Positions 29,604-38,995 of a DNA stretch of 64,000 bases are shown here, piece after piece. The notes beneath the pieces are model-generated. The model did not search any database. It was given only the letters and a program-made list of their open reading frames with translations, and was not told the DNA's origin. The DNA comes from Erwinia oleae (GTDB taxonomy: Bacteria > Pseudomonadota > Gammaproteobacteria > Enterobacterales > Enterobacteriaceae), in assembly GCF_000770305.1 (NCBI RefSeq), contig NZ_JNVB01000039.1, positions 1-64,000 of the forward strand. Reading direction: 5' to 3'. Within the stretch, counting starts at the first letter, position 1. Every line of letters begins with the position of its first letter. A program made the translations under genes and the position numbers.

Positions 29604-30281
29604 CTAGCGACGATTACGCACCAGTTGATAGCGACGCGTAAGATACTCCACCGGCGCGCTCCAGATATGCACCAGGCGGCAGAACGGGAAGAGCAGGAAC
29701 AGCGTCATGCCCAGTACCATATGCACGCGGTAAATCAGCGCCACGCCCTCAAGGTGCGCGGAAGCGCCGCCCTGGAAGGTGACCACCGCCTGCGCCCATC
29801 CCACCAGCTTCATCATTTCGCTACCGTCCATATGGTGGGCGGAGAAAGGAATGGTTAACAGCCCGAGGAGTGCCTGCGTCACCAACAGCACCATGATCAG
29901 AATGTCTCCGACGCTGCTGGTTGCCCGCACGCGTGGATTGGTCAGACGGCGCTTGAGCAGCAGCAGCCCGCCCGCCAGCGTCATCAGCCCGCACACGCCG
30001 CCGGCAATCATCGCCAGCTTCTGCTTCACGTCGATCGGCAGGAAAGATTCGTACATCCAGTGCGGCGTCAGCAGGCCGACGAGGTGACCAAAAAAGATAC
30101 CGATGATGCCGATATGAAACAGGTTCGACGCCAGCCGCATCCCTTTTTTGTCCAGCATCTGGCTGGAGCCGGCGCGCCAGCTGTACTGACCGTAGTCGTA
30201 GCGTAACCAGCTACCGATCAGGAACACCGATCCCGCGATGTAAGGATAGATATCGAAGAATAAGCGAGAGAGAAATTGCAT
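29604..30281 (-). CDS. narI: Respiratory nitrate reductase 1 gamma subunit NarI (cytochrome b)
   Basis: 225 aa, E. coli length. Five transmembrane helices anchor the complex in the inner membrane; two haem b groups take electrons from quinol at the periplasmic side. Ligand histidines lie in [20 protein letters not shown] and [21 protein letters not shown]. Fourth gene of narGHJI, 2 bp after narJ. Confidence 0.97.
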   Translation of the reverse strand: MQFLSRLFFDIYPYIAGSVFLIGSWLRYDYGQYSWRAGSSQMLDKKGMRLASNLFHIGIIGIFFGHLVGLLTPHWMYESFLPIDVKQKLAMIAGGVCGLMTLAGGLLLLKRRLTNPRVRATSSVGDILIMVLLVTQALLGLLTIPFSAHHMDGSEMMKLVGWAQAVVTFQGGASAHLEGVALIYRVHMVLGMTLFLLFPFCRLVHIWSAPVEYLTRRYQLVRNRR

Positions 30282-30283
30282 AA

Positions 30284-31006
30284 TTAGTTTCCTGTAGATC
30301 GCGTTGTGGCCTGTGCCACGTCGAGATACTGTGGCGCAACCGCCCCGGCAAAGCGGCGCTGATGCGCGGCCTGCTGAGCAGATGCGCAGCCCTGTTCGCC
30401 AAGGAACTTAACCTGTTCCTCTTCCCAAACGGCATCCAGCGCCGCCGGCGTGTCGTCGCGGGCCTCTTTCGCCACCTGCGGTTGCAGGCTGGCGGCGTCC
30501 ACCTCGGCGCCGGAGAGCGACACCAGCGCATCGAACAGCCCGGCGTACGGGCTTTGACGCTGCTGCAACCGGGCCGCTAACAGCGCGAGGATCGGCGCAA
30601 TATCCTGCAATCCGCCGCGTGCGCGGTCAGCGCTGCCGCTGGAGAGGTACTCCAGATAGAGCGGCAGAAAGTCCGGCAGCTCTTTAGAATCAAGCTCCAG
30701 GCCATCTTCCCGATACTGATTGAGCAGATCGACCATCGCCTGTCCGCGATCGCGTGATTCACCGTGGACGTGCTCAAACAGCAAAAGCGACGTGGCGCGT
30801 CCACGATCGAACAGCTCGCAGTATTCCGCCTGCACGTCCAGCAGCGGACGTGCGCAAAACGTGTTGATAAAAGCAATCAGGCGGGCACAGTGCCGCGTCT
30901 CCAGCTCGCTGGCGGACGCCAGCGCGGCGATCAGTTCCCGGTGATTGTCGAACAACGCCCGATCGGGATAGTCGAGCAGCCGTGCGATAACGCGAAGTGC
31001 GATCAT
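30284..31006 (-). CDS. narJ: Nitrate reductase molybdenum cofactor assembly chaperone NarJ
   Basis: 240 aa TorD-family chaperone. Binds apo-NarG, aids insertion of the molybdenum cofactor and the first iron-sulfur cluster, and prevents early membrane attachment. Diagnostic segments: [28 protein letters not shown] and [30 protein letters not shown]. Start overlaps the narH stop (ATGA). Confidence 0.95.
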   Translation of the reverse strand: MIALRVIARLLDYPDRALFDNHRELIAALASASELETRHCARLIAFINTFCARPLLDVQAEYCELFDRGRATSLLLFEHVHGESRDRGQAMVDLLNQYREDGLELDSKELPDFLPLYLEYLSSGSADRARGGLQDIAPILALLAARLQQRQSPYAGLFDALVSLSGAEVDAASLQPQVAKEARDDTPAALDAVWEEEQVKFLGEQGCASAQQAAHQRRFAGAVAPQYLDVAQATTRSTGN

Positions 31007-32547
31007 GACGCATCCTCCTGACGCGGAGTTCTGACCGTCACGTCGATAGCATCGATACGGCGGCTGTTGAACAGGTTGAACGTTGAATCACTGCCGCGAC
31101 AGCCGTCGCCGAAACTGAAGCCACAGCTTTTGCTTTCCGGGAAGGCTTCACGCGCCAGTTCACGATGGCTTGACGGCACCACGAAGCGATCCTCGTAGTT
31201 GGCAATGGCGAGATAACGATACATCTCCTGCGCCTGTGCTTCGCTCAATCCCACCTGCTCCAGCGCGGTGGTATCCACTTTGCCGTCAACGGTTTCGGCG
31301 CGTTTGTAGTGACGCATCGCCAGCATGCGCTTCAGCGCCAGCAGTACCGGCCCGGTATCGCCCGCAGTCAACAGGTTTGCCAGATACTGCACAGGAATGC
31401 GCAGGCTTTCGACGTCGGGCAGCACGCCGGTGTGCGCCAGCGCGCCCGCATCCGCCGCAGACTGAATCGGCGACAATGGCGGCACGTACCACACCATCGG
31501 TAGCGTGCGGTATTCCGGGTGCAGCGGCAGCGCCAGCTTCCAGTCCATCGCCATTTTGTAAACCGGCGAACGCTGCGCGGCGTCAATGACGCTTTGCGGC
31601 ACGCCGTCTTTCAACGCCTGCTCAATTACCGCCGGATCGTTGGGATCGAGGAAGATGTCCATCTGGCTCTGATAGAGATCTTTTTCGTTTTCTGTCGATG
31701 CCGCCGCTTCAATGCGGTCGGCGTCGTAGAGCAGCACGCCGAGGTAGCGAATGCGACCGACGCAGGTTTCTGAGCAGACGGTAGGCTGGCCCGCTTCGAT
31801 GCGCGGGTAGCAGAAGATGCACTTCTCAGATTTACCGCTCTTCCAGTTAAAGTAGATTTTTTTGTACGGACAGCCGGTCAGGCACATTCGCCAGCCACGG
31901 CATTTGTCCTGATCGATCAGCACGATGCCGTCTTCGCCGCGTTTGTAAATCGCGCCGCTCGGACAGGTCGCCACGCACGCCGGGTTGAGACAGTGCTCAC
32001 ACAGGCGCGGCAGGTACATCATGAAGGTGTTCTCGAACTGGCCATACATCTCTTTCTGGATGTTGTCGAAGTTCTTATCCTTCGAACGTTTTTCGAACTC
32101 GCCGCCCAGAATCTCTTCCCAGTTCGGCCCGTTCTCAATTTTCTTCATCCGCTGGCCGGTGATCAGCGAGCGCGGACGCGCAATCGGCTGATGTTTGCCT
32201 TCCGGCGCGTTGTGCAGATTCTGATAGTCGTAGTCAAACGGCTCGTAGTAGTCATCCAGCGCGGGAACGTCCGGGTTGGCGAATATTTTTGCCAACAGGC
32301 CGACGCGGCCGCCCATGCGCGGTTCCAGCTTGCCGTTGATTTTACGGATCCAGCCGCCCTTCCACTTCTCCTGATCCTCCCAGGCGTGGGGATACCCGAC
32401 GCCGGGTTTACTTTCGACGTTATTGAACCAGGCGTACTCCATGCCTTCACGGCTGGTCCAGACGTTTTTACAGGTAACCGAACAGGTATGGCATCCGATG
32501 CATTTGTCCAGGTTCAGCACCATACCGACTTGCGAACGAATTTTCAT
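31003..32547 (-). CDS. narH: Nitrate reductase beta subunit NarH (iron-sulfur)
   Basis: 514 aa. Cytoplasmic electron-transfer subunit with one [3Fe-4S] and three [4Fe-4S] clusters. All four cysteine groups are intact: CIGCHTCSVTC (16-26), CEHCLNPACVATC, CRGWRMCLTGC (the Trp marks the 3Fe cluster) and CIFC...CSETC. ATG 32547 (MKIRSQVGMVLNLDKC) is the family start, 10 codons inside the open frame, and overlaps the narG stop (ATGA), so the subunits are translationally coupled. Confidence 0.97.
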   Translation of the reverse strand: MKIRSQVGMVLNLDKCIGCHTCSVTCKNVWTSREGMEYAWFNNVESKPGVGYPHAWEDQEKWKGGWIRKINGKLEPRMGGRVGLLAKIFANPDVPALDDYYEPFDYDYQNLHNAPEGKHQPIARPRSLITGQRMKKIENGPNWEEILGGEFEKRSKDKNFDNIQKEMYGQFENTFMMYLPRLCEHCLNPACVATCPSGAIYKRGEDGIVLIDQDKCRGWRMCLTGCPYKKIYFNWKSGKSEKCIFCYPRIEAGQPTVCSETCVGRIRYLGVLLYDADRIEAAASTENEKDLYQSQMDIFLDPNDPAVIEQALKDGVPQSVIDAAQRSPVYKMAMDWKLALPLHPEYRTLPMVWYVPPLSPIQSAADAGALAHTGVLPDVESLRIPVQYLANLLTAGDTGPVLLALKRMLAMRHYKRAETVDGKVDTTALEQVGLSEAQAQEMYRYLAIANYEDRFVVPSSHRELAREAFPESKSCGFSFGDGCRGSDSTFNLFNSRRIDAIDVTVRTPRQEDAS

Positions 32548-35500
32548 TGTTTTTTCTCCTGCTGACTGCCCTGGCAATCGTCGGTGCCTTCGCCGTCTAA
32601 CCAGTTAATGTTATTCATTTTTCTGACCACCACGAACTCATCGCGGTTAGAACCGACGGTGCCGTAATAGTTAAAGCCGTAAGAGAGCTGTGCGTAGCCG
32701 CCGATCATGTGGGTTGGCTTCGGACAGGTGCGCGTCACCGAGTTATGGATACCGCCGCGCTGGCTGGTAATTTCCGAACCGGGAATGTTCACGATGCGTT
32801 CCTGCGCGTGGTACATCATGGTCATACCGGCCGGCACGCGCTGGCTGACCACGGCGCGCGCGGTTAATGCGCCATTGGCGTTAAAGACCTCGATCCAGTC
32901 GTTATCAACGATGCCCAGTTCACGCGCGTCGTCTTCACTCATCCACACAATCGGGCCGCCGCGCGACAGCGTGAGCATCAGCAGGTTGTCGCTGTAGGTG
33001 GAGTGAATGCCCCATTTCTGGTGCGGCGTCAGGAAGTTGAGCGCCTTCTCCGGGTTGCCGTTCGGTTTTTTGTTCAGCAGTGGTTTGGCCGCGCGGGTAT
33101 CAATCGGCGGACGATAAACCAGCAGGCTTTCGCCAAAGGCACGCATCCACTCATGATCCTGATAAAGCTGCTGTCGGCCGCTCAGCGTACGCCACGGGAT
33201 CAGCTCATGAACGTTGGTGTAGCAGGCGTTATAGGAGACGTGCTCATCTTCCAGGCCTGACCAGGTCGGGCTGGAGATGATTTTGCGCGGCTGCGCCTGG
33301 ATATCGCGGAAGCGAATTTTCTCGTCTTCTTTGTTCAGGGCCAGGTGCGTATGGTCGCGTCCGGTAATGTCGCTCAGCGCCTGCCAGGCCTTAACGGCGA
33401 CCTGACCATTGGTTTCCGGCGCCAGCGCCAGAATGACCTCGGCGGCGTCGATAGCGCTCTCAATTTTTGGCCGACCGGCTGCCGGACCTTCCGCTTTGGT
33501 GTAGTTAAGCTGTCCGAGGAAATCGACCTCTTTCTGGGTATTCCAGCTGATGCCTTTACCGCCGTTGCCCAGCTTGTCCATCAGCGGGCCAAGCGAGGTG
33601 AAGCGATCCCAGGTGGCCGGGTAGTCGCGTTCAACCGCGATAATATGCGGCGCCGTTTTGCCAGGAATCAGTTCACATTCGCCTTTTTTCCAGTCTTTCA
33701 CGTCGAAAGGCTGGCCCAGTTCGGCAGGCGAATCGTGCTGAATCGGCAGCGTAACGACGTCGGTTTCCACGCCAAGGTGGCCCACGCACAGTTCAGAGAA
33801 CGATTTGGCAATGCCTTTGTAGATTTCCCAGTCGCTTTTGGACTCCCAGGCGGGATCGACAGCGGCTGAGAGCGGATGAATAAACGGATGCATATCCGAG
33901 GTATTCATGTCGTCTTTTTCATACCAGGTTGCCGTTGGCAGCACGATATCGGAGTAGAGACAGGTGCTGGACATGCGGAAATCAAGCGTCACCACCAGAT
34001 CCAGCTTGCCTTCGCCGCCCTGGTCGAGCCACTCAACCTCTTCCGGCTTCATGTCGCCCTGCTGGCCAAGATCTTTACCCTGAATGCCGTTCTCCGTGCC
34101 CAGCAGGTACTTCAGCATGTACTCATGCCCTTTACCCGAAGAGCCGAGCAGGTTGGAGCGCCAGACGAACAGGTTACGCGGGAAGTTTTGCGGATCGTCC
34201 GGCTGTTCGGCGGCAAAGCGCAGCGAGCCCTGCTTCAGGCTCTCCACCGTAAAATCAACCGGCGACTGGCCTGCGGCCTTCGCCTGCGCGGCGAGATGGA
34301 GCGGATTCACGTTCAGCTGTGGCGCAGAAGGCAGCCAGCCCATCCGTTCGGAACGTACGTTAAAGTCGATCAGGCTGCCGCTGAAGCGGGATTTGTCCGC
34401 CAGCGGAGAAAGCAGGTCGGCCGGTGACGTTTTTTCGTAGCGCCACTGACTTGAGTGGTTATAGAAAAAGGACGTGCCGTTCATGTGACGCGGCGGACGC
34501 TGCCAGTCTAGCGCGAACGCCAGCGGCGTCCAGCCGGTTTGCGGACGCAGTTTTTCCTGACCCACATAGTGCGCCCAGCCGCCGCCGCTCTGGCCGACGC
34601 AGCCGCAGAAGATCAGCATATTGATCAGGCCGCGATAGTTCATGTCCATGTGGTACCAGTGGTTCATACCGGCACCGACGATGATCATCGAGCGACCACG
34701 GGTTTTTTCGGCGTTTTCTGCAAATTCACGCGCAATGCGGATGATGTTCTGACGCGATACGCCGGTGATCTGCTCCGCCCACGCCGGGCTGTAGGCTTTC
34801 ACATCGTCATAGCTGCTGGCGCTGTTGGCATCGTCCAGACCGCGCTCCAGGCCGTAGTTGGCCAGCGTCAGATCGTAAACGCTGGTGACCAGCGCTTCGC
34901 TGCCGTCGGCCAGTTGCAGGCGTTTTGCCGGCAGCTTGTGCAACAGGATCTCTTCCAGCGCTACGTTGGTGAAGTTTTCATTAACGATGCCGCCGAAATA
35001 CGGGAAGCCAACCTCAGCCACCTCGTCGTGGCTGCCGAGCAGGCTGAGCTGAAGCTCAACGTCCTGCTGCGTCTGGCCGTCGCGCTGCTCCAGATTCCAC
35101 TTCCCTTTCTCGCCCCAGCGATAACCGATTGACCCCTGCGGCGCGACCAGTTCGCCATTTTGCTGATTAATGGCGATCGTTTTCCACTCAGGGTTGTTTT
35201 CCTGGCCCAGCCCGTCAACAAGATCGCTGGCGCGCAGCATGCGGCCTGCGGCGTAGTGACCGCCTTCACGCGGTTCCAGCAGAACCAGCATCGGCATGTC
35301 GGTATAGCGGCGGACGTAGTCGGCGAAGTAGCTCACCTCACGACTGAGGTGGAACTCTTTCAGAATCACGTGGCCCATCGCCAGCGCCATGGCGGCATCG
35401 GTGCCCTGTTTTGGATTCAGCCACTGATCGCACAGCTTGGCGACTTCTGAGTAGTCCGGGGTCACGGCGACAGTTTTGGTGCCTTTATAGCGTACTTCAG

Positions 35501-36305
35501 TGAAAAAATGCGCATCTGGCGTACGGGTCTGCGGCACGTTAGAGCCCCAGGCCATAATATAAGAGGAGTTGTACCAGTCTGCGGATTCCGGCACGTCGGT
35601 CTGCTCGCCCCAGGTCATTGGCGAGGCAGGTGGCAGGTCGCAATACCAGTCGTAGAAACTCAGGCAGGTGCCGCCGATCAGCGAGAGATAGCGCGCGCCG
35701 GACGCATAAGAGACCATCGACATCGCCGGGATCGGCGAGAAACCCACGATGCGATCCGGGCCGAAGGTTTTTGCCGTATAAATGTTGGAAGCAGCGATCA
35801 GTTCGTTGATCTCCTGCCAGCTTGAGCGAACAAAGCCGCCGCGACCGCGCGCGACTTTATAGCTTTTCGATTTTTCAGCATCGCTGACGATAGAACCCCA
35901 CGCCTCAACCGGATCGCTGTGCAGCGCTTTTGCTTCACGCCACAGTTTGATCAGACGCTTACGCATCAGTGGATATTTCAGGCGGTTCGCGCTGTAGAGA
36001 TACCATGAATAACTGGCGCCGCGAGGGCAGCCGCGCGGTTCATGGTTCGGCAGGTCAGGACGGGTACGCGGATAGTCGGTCTGCTGGGTTTCCCAGGTGA
36101 CCAGGCCGTTTTTAACGTAGATTTTCCAGCTACAGGAACCGGTGCAGTTAACGCCATGCGTCGAGCGCACGATTTTATCGTGCTGCCAGCGGCTGCGGTA
36201 GCCATCCTCCCAGTCGCGGTTGGTATTCAGTGTCTGGCCGTGATTGCCAGAAAAAGGTGTCGCACCCTGTTTAAAGTAGCGAAACCGTTCGAGAAACTTG
36301 CTCAT
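32544..36305 (-). CDS. narG: Nitrate reductase alpha subunit NarG (Mo-bisMGD)
   Basis: 1253 aa (E. coli 1247). Catalytic subunit reducing nitrate to nitrite at a molybdenum bis-MGD centre facing the cytoplasm. The FS0 cluster motif STHGVNCTGSCSWKIYV (His50, Cys54, Cys58) and the region of the Asp that ligates Mo (GTCLSFYDWYCDLPPASP) are present. The N-terminus resembles the vestigial Tat-like start of E. coli NarG. The open frame begins 36 codons earlier, but ATG 36305 (MSKFLERFRYFKQ) is the family start behind AGGAGAACTCCGG. First gene of narGHJI, under FNR and NarL sites. Confidence 0.98.
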   Translation of the reverse strand: MSKFLERFRYFKQGATPFSGNHGQTLNTNRDWEDGYRSRWQHDKIVRSTHGVNCTGSCSWKIYVKNGLVTWETQQTDYPRTRPDLPNHEPRGCPRGASYSWYLYSANRLKYPLMRKRLIKLWREAKALHSDPVEAWGSIVSDAEKSKSYKVARGRGGFVRSSWQEINELIAASNIYTAKTFGPDRIVGFSPIPAMSMVSYASGARYLSLIGGTCLSFYDWYCDLPPASPMTWGEQTDVPESADWYNSSYIMAWGSNVPQTRTPDAHFFTEVRYKGTKTVAVTPDYSEVAKLCDQWLNPKQGTDAAMALAMGHVILKEFHLSREVSYFADYVRRYTDMPMLVLLEPREGGHYAAGRMLRASDLVDGLGQENNPEWKTIAINQQNGELVAPQGSIGYRWGEKGKWNLEQRDGQTQQDVELQLSLLGSHDEVAEVGFPYFGGIVNENFTNVALEEILLHKLPAKRLQLADGSEALVTSVYDLTLANYGLERGLDDANSASSYDDVKAYSPAWAEQITGVSRQNIIRIAREFAENAEKTRGRSMIIVGAGMNHWYHMDMNYRGLINMLIFCGCVGQSGGGWAHYVGQEKLRPQTGWTPLAFALDWQRPPRHMNGTSFFYNHSSQWRYEKTSPADLLSPLADKSRFSGSLIDFNVRSERMGWLPSAPQLNVNPLHLAAQAKAAGQSPVDFTVESLKQGSLRFAAEQPDDPQNFPRNLFVWRSNLLGSSGKGHEYMLKYLLGTENGIQGKDLGQQGDMKPEEVEWLDQGGEGKLDLVVTLDFRMSSTCLYSDIVLPTATWYEKDDMNTSDMHPFIHPLSAAVDPAWESKSDWEIYKGIAKSFSELCVGHLGVETDVVTLPIQHDSPAELGQPFDVKDWKKGECELIPGKTAPHIIAVERDYPATWDRFTSLGPLMDKLGNGGKGISWNTQKEVDFLGQLNYTKAEGPAAGRPKIESAIDAAEVILALAPETNGQVAVKAWQALSDITGRDHTHLALNKEDEKIRFRDIQAQPRKIISSPTWSGLEDEHVSYNACYTNVHELIPWRTLSGRQQLYQDHEWMRAFGESLLVYRPPIDTRAAKPLLNKKPNGNPEKALNFLTPHQKWGIHSTYSDNLLMLTLSRGGPIVWMSEDDARELGIVDNDWIEVFNANGALTARAVVSQRVPAGMTMMYHAQERIVNIPGSEITSQRGGIHNSVTRTCPKPTHMIGGYAQLSYGFNYYGTVGSNRDEFVVVRKMNNINWLDGEGTDDCQGSQQEKKQ

Positions 36306-36399
36306 CCGGAGTTCTCCTGAAGGCTCTGTTCTTATAAGTGAAGCCTGGTGACATTGCTTAATCTGTGCGCAAGCGTACTGACGCCTGTACCGGTGCAGA

Positions 36400-36413
36400 T
36401 TGACGGCGATCAA
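36400..36413 (-). promoter_or_regulatory. FNR box of narG
   Basis: TTGACGGCGATCAA matches TTGAT-N4-ATCAA at nine of ten positions. Centred at -41.5 relative to a start implied by a TACGCT -10 on the reverse strand (36377-36372), the class II activation geometry known for E. coli narG. Confidence 0.8.
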
Positions 36414-36450
36414 CTGTTGCGGGTTGTAAAACCGAGGGATTTAGTCGGAT

Positions 36451-36466
36451 TACCACTTCAGTGGTA
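36451..36466. promoter_or_regulatory. NarL 7-2-7 site upstream of narG
   Basis: TACCACT-tc-AGTGGTA: perfect inverted pair of NarL heptamers with 2-bp spacing, centred 52 bp upstream of the FNR box centre, close to the -89 NarL site of E. coli narG. A further single heptamer (AGGGGTA) lies at 36558-36564. Confidence 0.85.
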
Positions 36467-36606
36467 TAAAGCCAACCAATAATAACCACATGAAAAATAA
36501 GTGAAAAAATCAGCATTCATTGTGGGTTTCCGCTTATCACTCCTCACCCGGTTATTTAGGGGTAGAAGCCGATCGGCACGCTTTTCGCTGCCGATCGGTT
36601 TATCAA

Positions 36607-38001
36607 TCAGCGGGCCTTTTTACGGCCATAGGCCAGCCAGGTGATCGCCACGCAGAGCAGGTAGAAGGCCAGGAACACCTTCATCGCATCGGCAGGCGAG
36701 CCGGTTAACGCCAGCGACATACCAAAGGTCTGCGGAATAAAAAAACCGCCGAGCGCGCCGATGGCAGAGATAAAGCCCAGCGCCGCAGAGGTTTCCGTCA
36801 CGGCTTCATGCTGCGCGGTTTTGTCGCTGCCGCCGGCGGCTTTAACCCGCTCGATCGTCTGCTTACGGAAGATCGCCGCAATCATCTGGAAGGTTGAACC
36901 GCTGCCCAAACCGGCGTTAATGAACAGCACCATGAAGACGCTGTAGAAGGCGATAAATGAGCCAGGCTGGCCCTCGCCCGGCAGCGTGGTGAACAGCAGC
37001 GCGGTGAAGATCGCCATCACGATGAAGTTGAGCAGCGTCACGCGCACGCCGCCGAAGCGGTCAGAGAGCATGCCGCCTGCCGAACGCGCCAGCGCGCCGA
37101 GTAGCGGGCCGAAAAACGCATAGCGAAGAATGACCACGTCAGGAAACTGCGTTTTTGAGAGCATGGCGAACCCGGCGGCGAAGCCGATAAACGAGCCGAA
37201 CGTTGCCAGATAGAGCACCGCCATGATCCACAGGTGAACCCGCGTCAATACGGGCAGCTGCTCACGCAGGGAGGATTTCGCCGCAGAGAGATCGTTCATG
37301 CCGAACCAGGCGGCCAGCGTAGCCACAATCAGAAACGGCACCCAGATCCACGCCGCGTTTTCCAGCCAGATCGCCTCACCGTCGCCAATATCCTGCGATG
37401 TACCACCGAAAAAGCCGAATACTGCAAAGGAGATAGCCAGCGGCGCAAAGAACTGCATTACGCTGACGCCAAGGTTGCCCAGACCGCCGTTGATGCCAAG
37501 CGCGCCGCCCTGCTTCTCTTTAGGAAAGAAGAAGCTGATGTTGCCCATGCTCGACGCAAAGTTCGCACCGGCAAAACCACACAGCAGTGCGATGATGACG
37601 AAGGTCTGGAACGAGGTGCCGGTATCCTGTACGGCAAAACCCAGCCACAGGCAGGGAATAAGCAGAATACCGGTGCTGAACGCGGTCCAACGGCGGCCGC
37701 CGAAAACCGGGATCACAAAAGAGTAAGGCACGCGCAACAGCGCGCCGGAAACGGCAGGCAGCGCGGTCAGCAGAAAAAGCTGATCGGTGGTAAAGGTGAA
37801 ACCAACTCTGGAAAGGTTAACCGCAACGGCACTGAACAGCATCCAGACGCAGAACGAAAGCAGCAGACAAAATACGGAGATCCATAAGTTGCGACGAGCA
37901 ATACGCTTGCCGCGATGCTGCCAGAATTCGGCATCTTCAGGCTGCCAGTCGGTCAGCACCGCGCCATTTTCAGGGCGTCGGGAGGGAGCAAGTTGTGACA
38001 T
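36607..38001 (-). CDS. narK: Nitrate/nitrite transporter NarK
   Basis: 464 aa MFS transporter (nitrate-nitrite porter) with 12 hydrophobic segments. It brings nitrate in and nitrite out to feed NarG. Two nitrate-signature glycine runs are visible: LGINGGLGNLGVSVMQ and NAGLGSGSTFQMI; conserved Arg residues lie in LLRVPYSFVIPVFGGRRW and GALARSAGGMLSDR. ATG 38001 (MSQLAPSRRPENGAVLTDW) is chosen over the longer frame by alignment with E. coli NarK and the GAGAAG site before it. Upstream of and co-oriented with narGHJI. Confidence 0.96.
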   Translation of the reverse strand: MSQLAPSRRPENGAVLTDWQPEDAEFWQHRGKRIARRNLWISVFCLLLSFCVWMLFSAVAVNLSRVGFTFTTDQLFLLTALPAVSGALLRVPYSFVIPVFGGRRWTAFSTGILLIPCLWLGFAVQDTGTSFQTFVIIALLCGFAGANFASSMGNISFFFPKEKQGGALGINGGLGNLGVSVMQFFAPLAISFAVFGFFGGTSQDIGDGEAIWLENAAWIWVPFLIVATLAAWFGMNDLSAAKSSLREQLPVLTRVHLWIMAVLYLATFGSFIGFAAGFAMLSKTQFPDVVILRYAFFGPLLGALARSAGGMLSDRFGGVRVTLLNFIVMAIFTALLFTTLPGEGQPGSFIAFYSVFMVLFINAGLGSGSTFQMIAAIFRKQTIERVKAAGGSDKTAQHEAVTETSAALGFISAIGALGGFFIPQTFGMSLALTGSPADAMKVFLAFYLLCVAITWLAYGRKKAR

Positions 38002-38062
38002 AATCTTCTCATGAGTAAGGGAGTATTTGCCCACATCCTGCTTACCGCGTCCTGCATGCAGG

Positions 38063-38076
38063 TTGATGTAAATCAA
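38063..38076 (-). promoter_or_regulatory. FNR box of narK
   Basis: TTGAT-GTAA-ATCAA, exact FNR consensus, 62 bp upstream of the narK start, fitting class II activation near -41.5. Confidence 0.9.
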
Positions 38077-38122
38077 CGCGCTTGCAGGTAATTTTGCCGT
38101 GGTTTATGCCAGTTAACACCTG

Positions 38123-38241
38123 ATAGGTAGAGGGTAATGATCGAGGATAGTGATGACTTTCATAACCTTACTAACGTCATTGCTTTTTCCGGAACCGCTC
38201 TTCCCTTTCAAATGAAATTAATGATTAACCCTTTAGTGGTA
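38123..38241. promoter_or_regulatory. Candidate NarL heptamers between narK and narL
   Basis: Two sequences fit the NarL heptamer TACYNMT on the reverse strand: TACCTAT (38129-38123) and TACCACT (38241-38235). They lie in the 328-bp divergent narK-narL region, which otherwise shows only the FNR box at 38063. Single heptamers occur by chance, so support is moderate. Confidence 0.45.
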
Positions 38242-38329
38242 TAGGGTTGGCTGTCGTTATGCGTAAAATAACGCCTCTTACTTTTTCCCCGCCCGGCTCG
38301 CCGTGGCACAGACCTGACGGAGAGCCGCC

Positions 38330-38977
38330 GTGAAAGAAGATGCCGCTACCATCTTACTGATTGACGATCACCCTATGCTGCGCAACGGCGTCAAGCAGCT
38401 GATTGGGCTGGACGATCGCCTGGAGGTGATTGGCGAAGCCAGCACCGGCGAACAGGGCGTCGCGCTGGCGGAAGAGCACGATCCCGATCTGATCCTGCTT
38501 GATTTGAACATGCCGGGAATGAACGGTCTGGACACCCTATTGCAACTGCGTATGCTTGAGCTTTCCGGCCGTATTGTGGTGTTCAGCGTCTCTAATCATG
38601 AAGACGATGTGGTGAACGCGCTTAAACGTGGCGCGGATGGCTATCTGTTAAAGGATATGGAGCCGGAAGAGCTGCTAAAATCGCTGCATCAGGCCGCTGC
38701 CGGACAGATGGTGCTGAGCGAGACGCTGACCAACGTGCTGATTGCCAGCCTGCGGGAAAACCGTCCGGCTGAAGAGCGCGATATTGAGCAGTTGACGCGA
38801 CGCGAGCGCGATATTCTTAAGCTTATCGCTCAGGGCATGACCAACAAGGCGATTGCGCGCCGCCTGTCGATCACGGAAAGCACGGTCAAAGTACACGTTA
38901 AACACATGTTGAAGAAAATGAAGCTTAAATCCCGCGTGGAAGCTGCGGTGTGGGCGTTGCAGAGCGGAAACGATTAA
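38330..38977 (+). CDS. narL: Nitrate/nitrite response regulator NarL
   Basis: 215 aa. Receiver domain (phospho-acceptor Asp58 in [14 protein letters not shown]) and C-terminal LuxR-type helix-turn-helix ([40 protein letters not shown]). Much closer to E. coli NarL than NarP ([34 protein letters not shown]). Activates narG and narK and represses alternative acceptors when nitrate is present. Its usual partner kinase gene narX is missing: upstream is the narK divergent region, and downstream dcuS starts after 18 bp. It would need NarQ or a distant NarX, or cross-talk. Confidence 0.95.
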   Translation: MKEDAATILLIDDHPMLRNGVKQLIGLDDRLEVIGEASTGEQGVALAEEHDPDLILLDLNMPGMNGLDTLLQLRMLELSGRIVVFSVSNHEDDVVNALKRGADGYLLKDMEPEELLKSLHQAAAGQMVLSETLTNVLIASLRENRPAEERDIEQLTRRERDILKLIAQGMTNKAIARRLSITESTVKVHVKHMLKKMKLKSRVEAAVWALQSGND

Positions 38978-38995
38978 CGGTCTTGCGGAGGCCAA

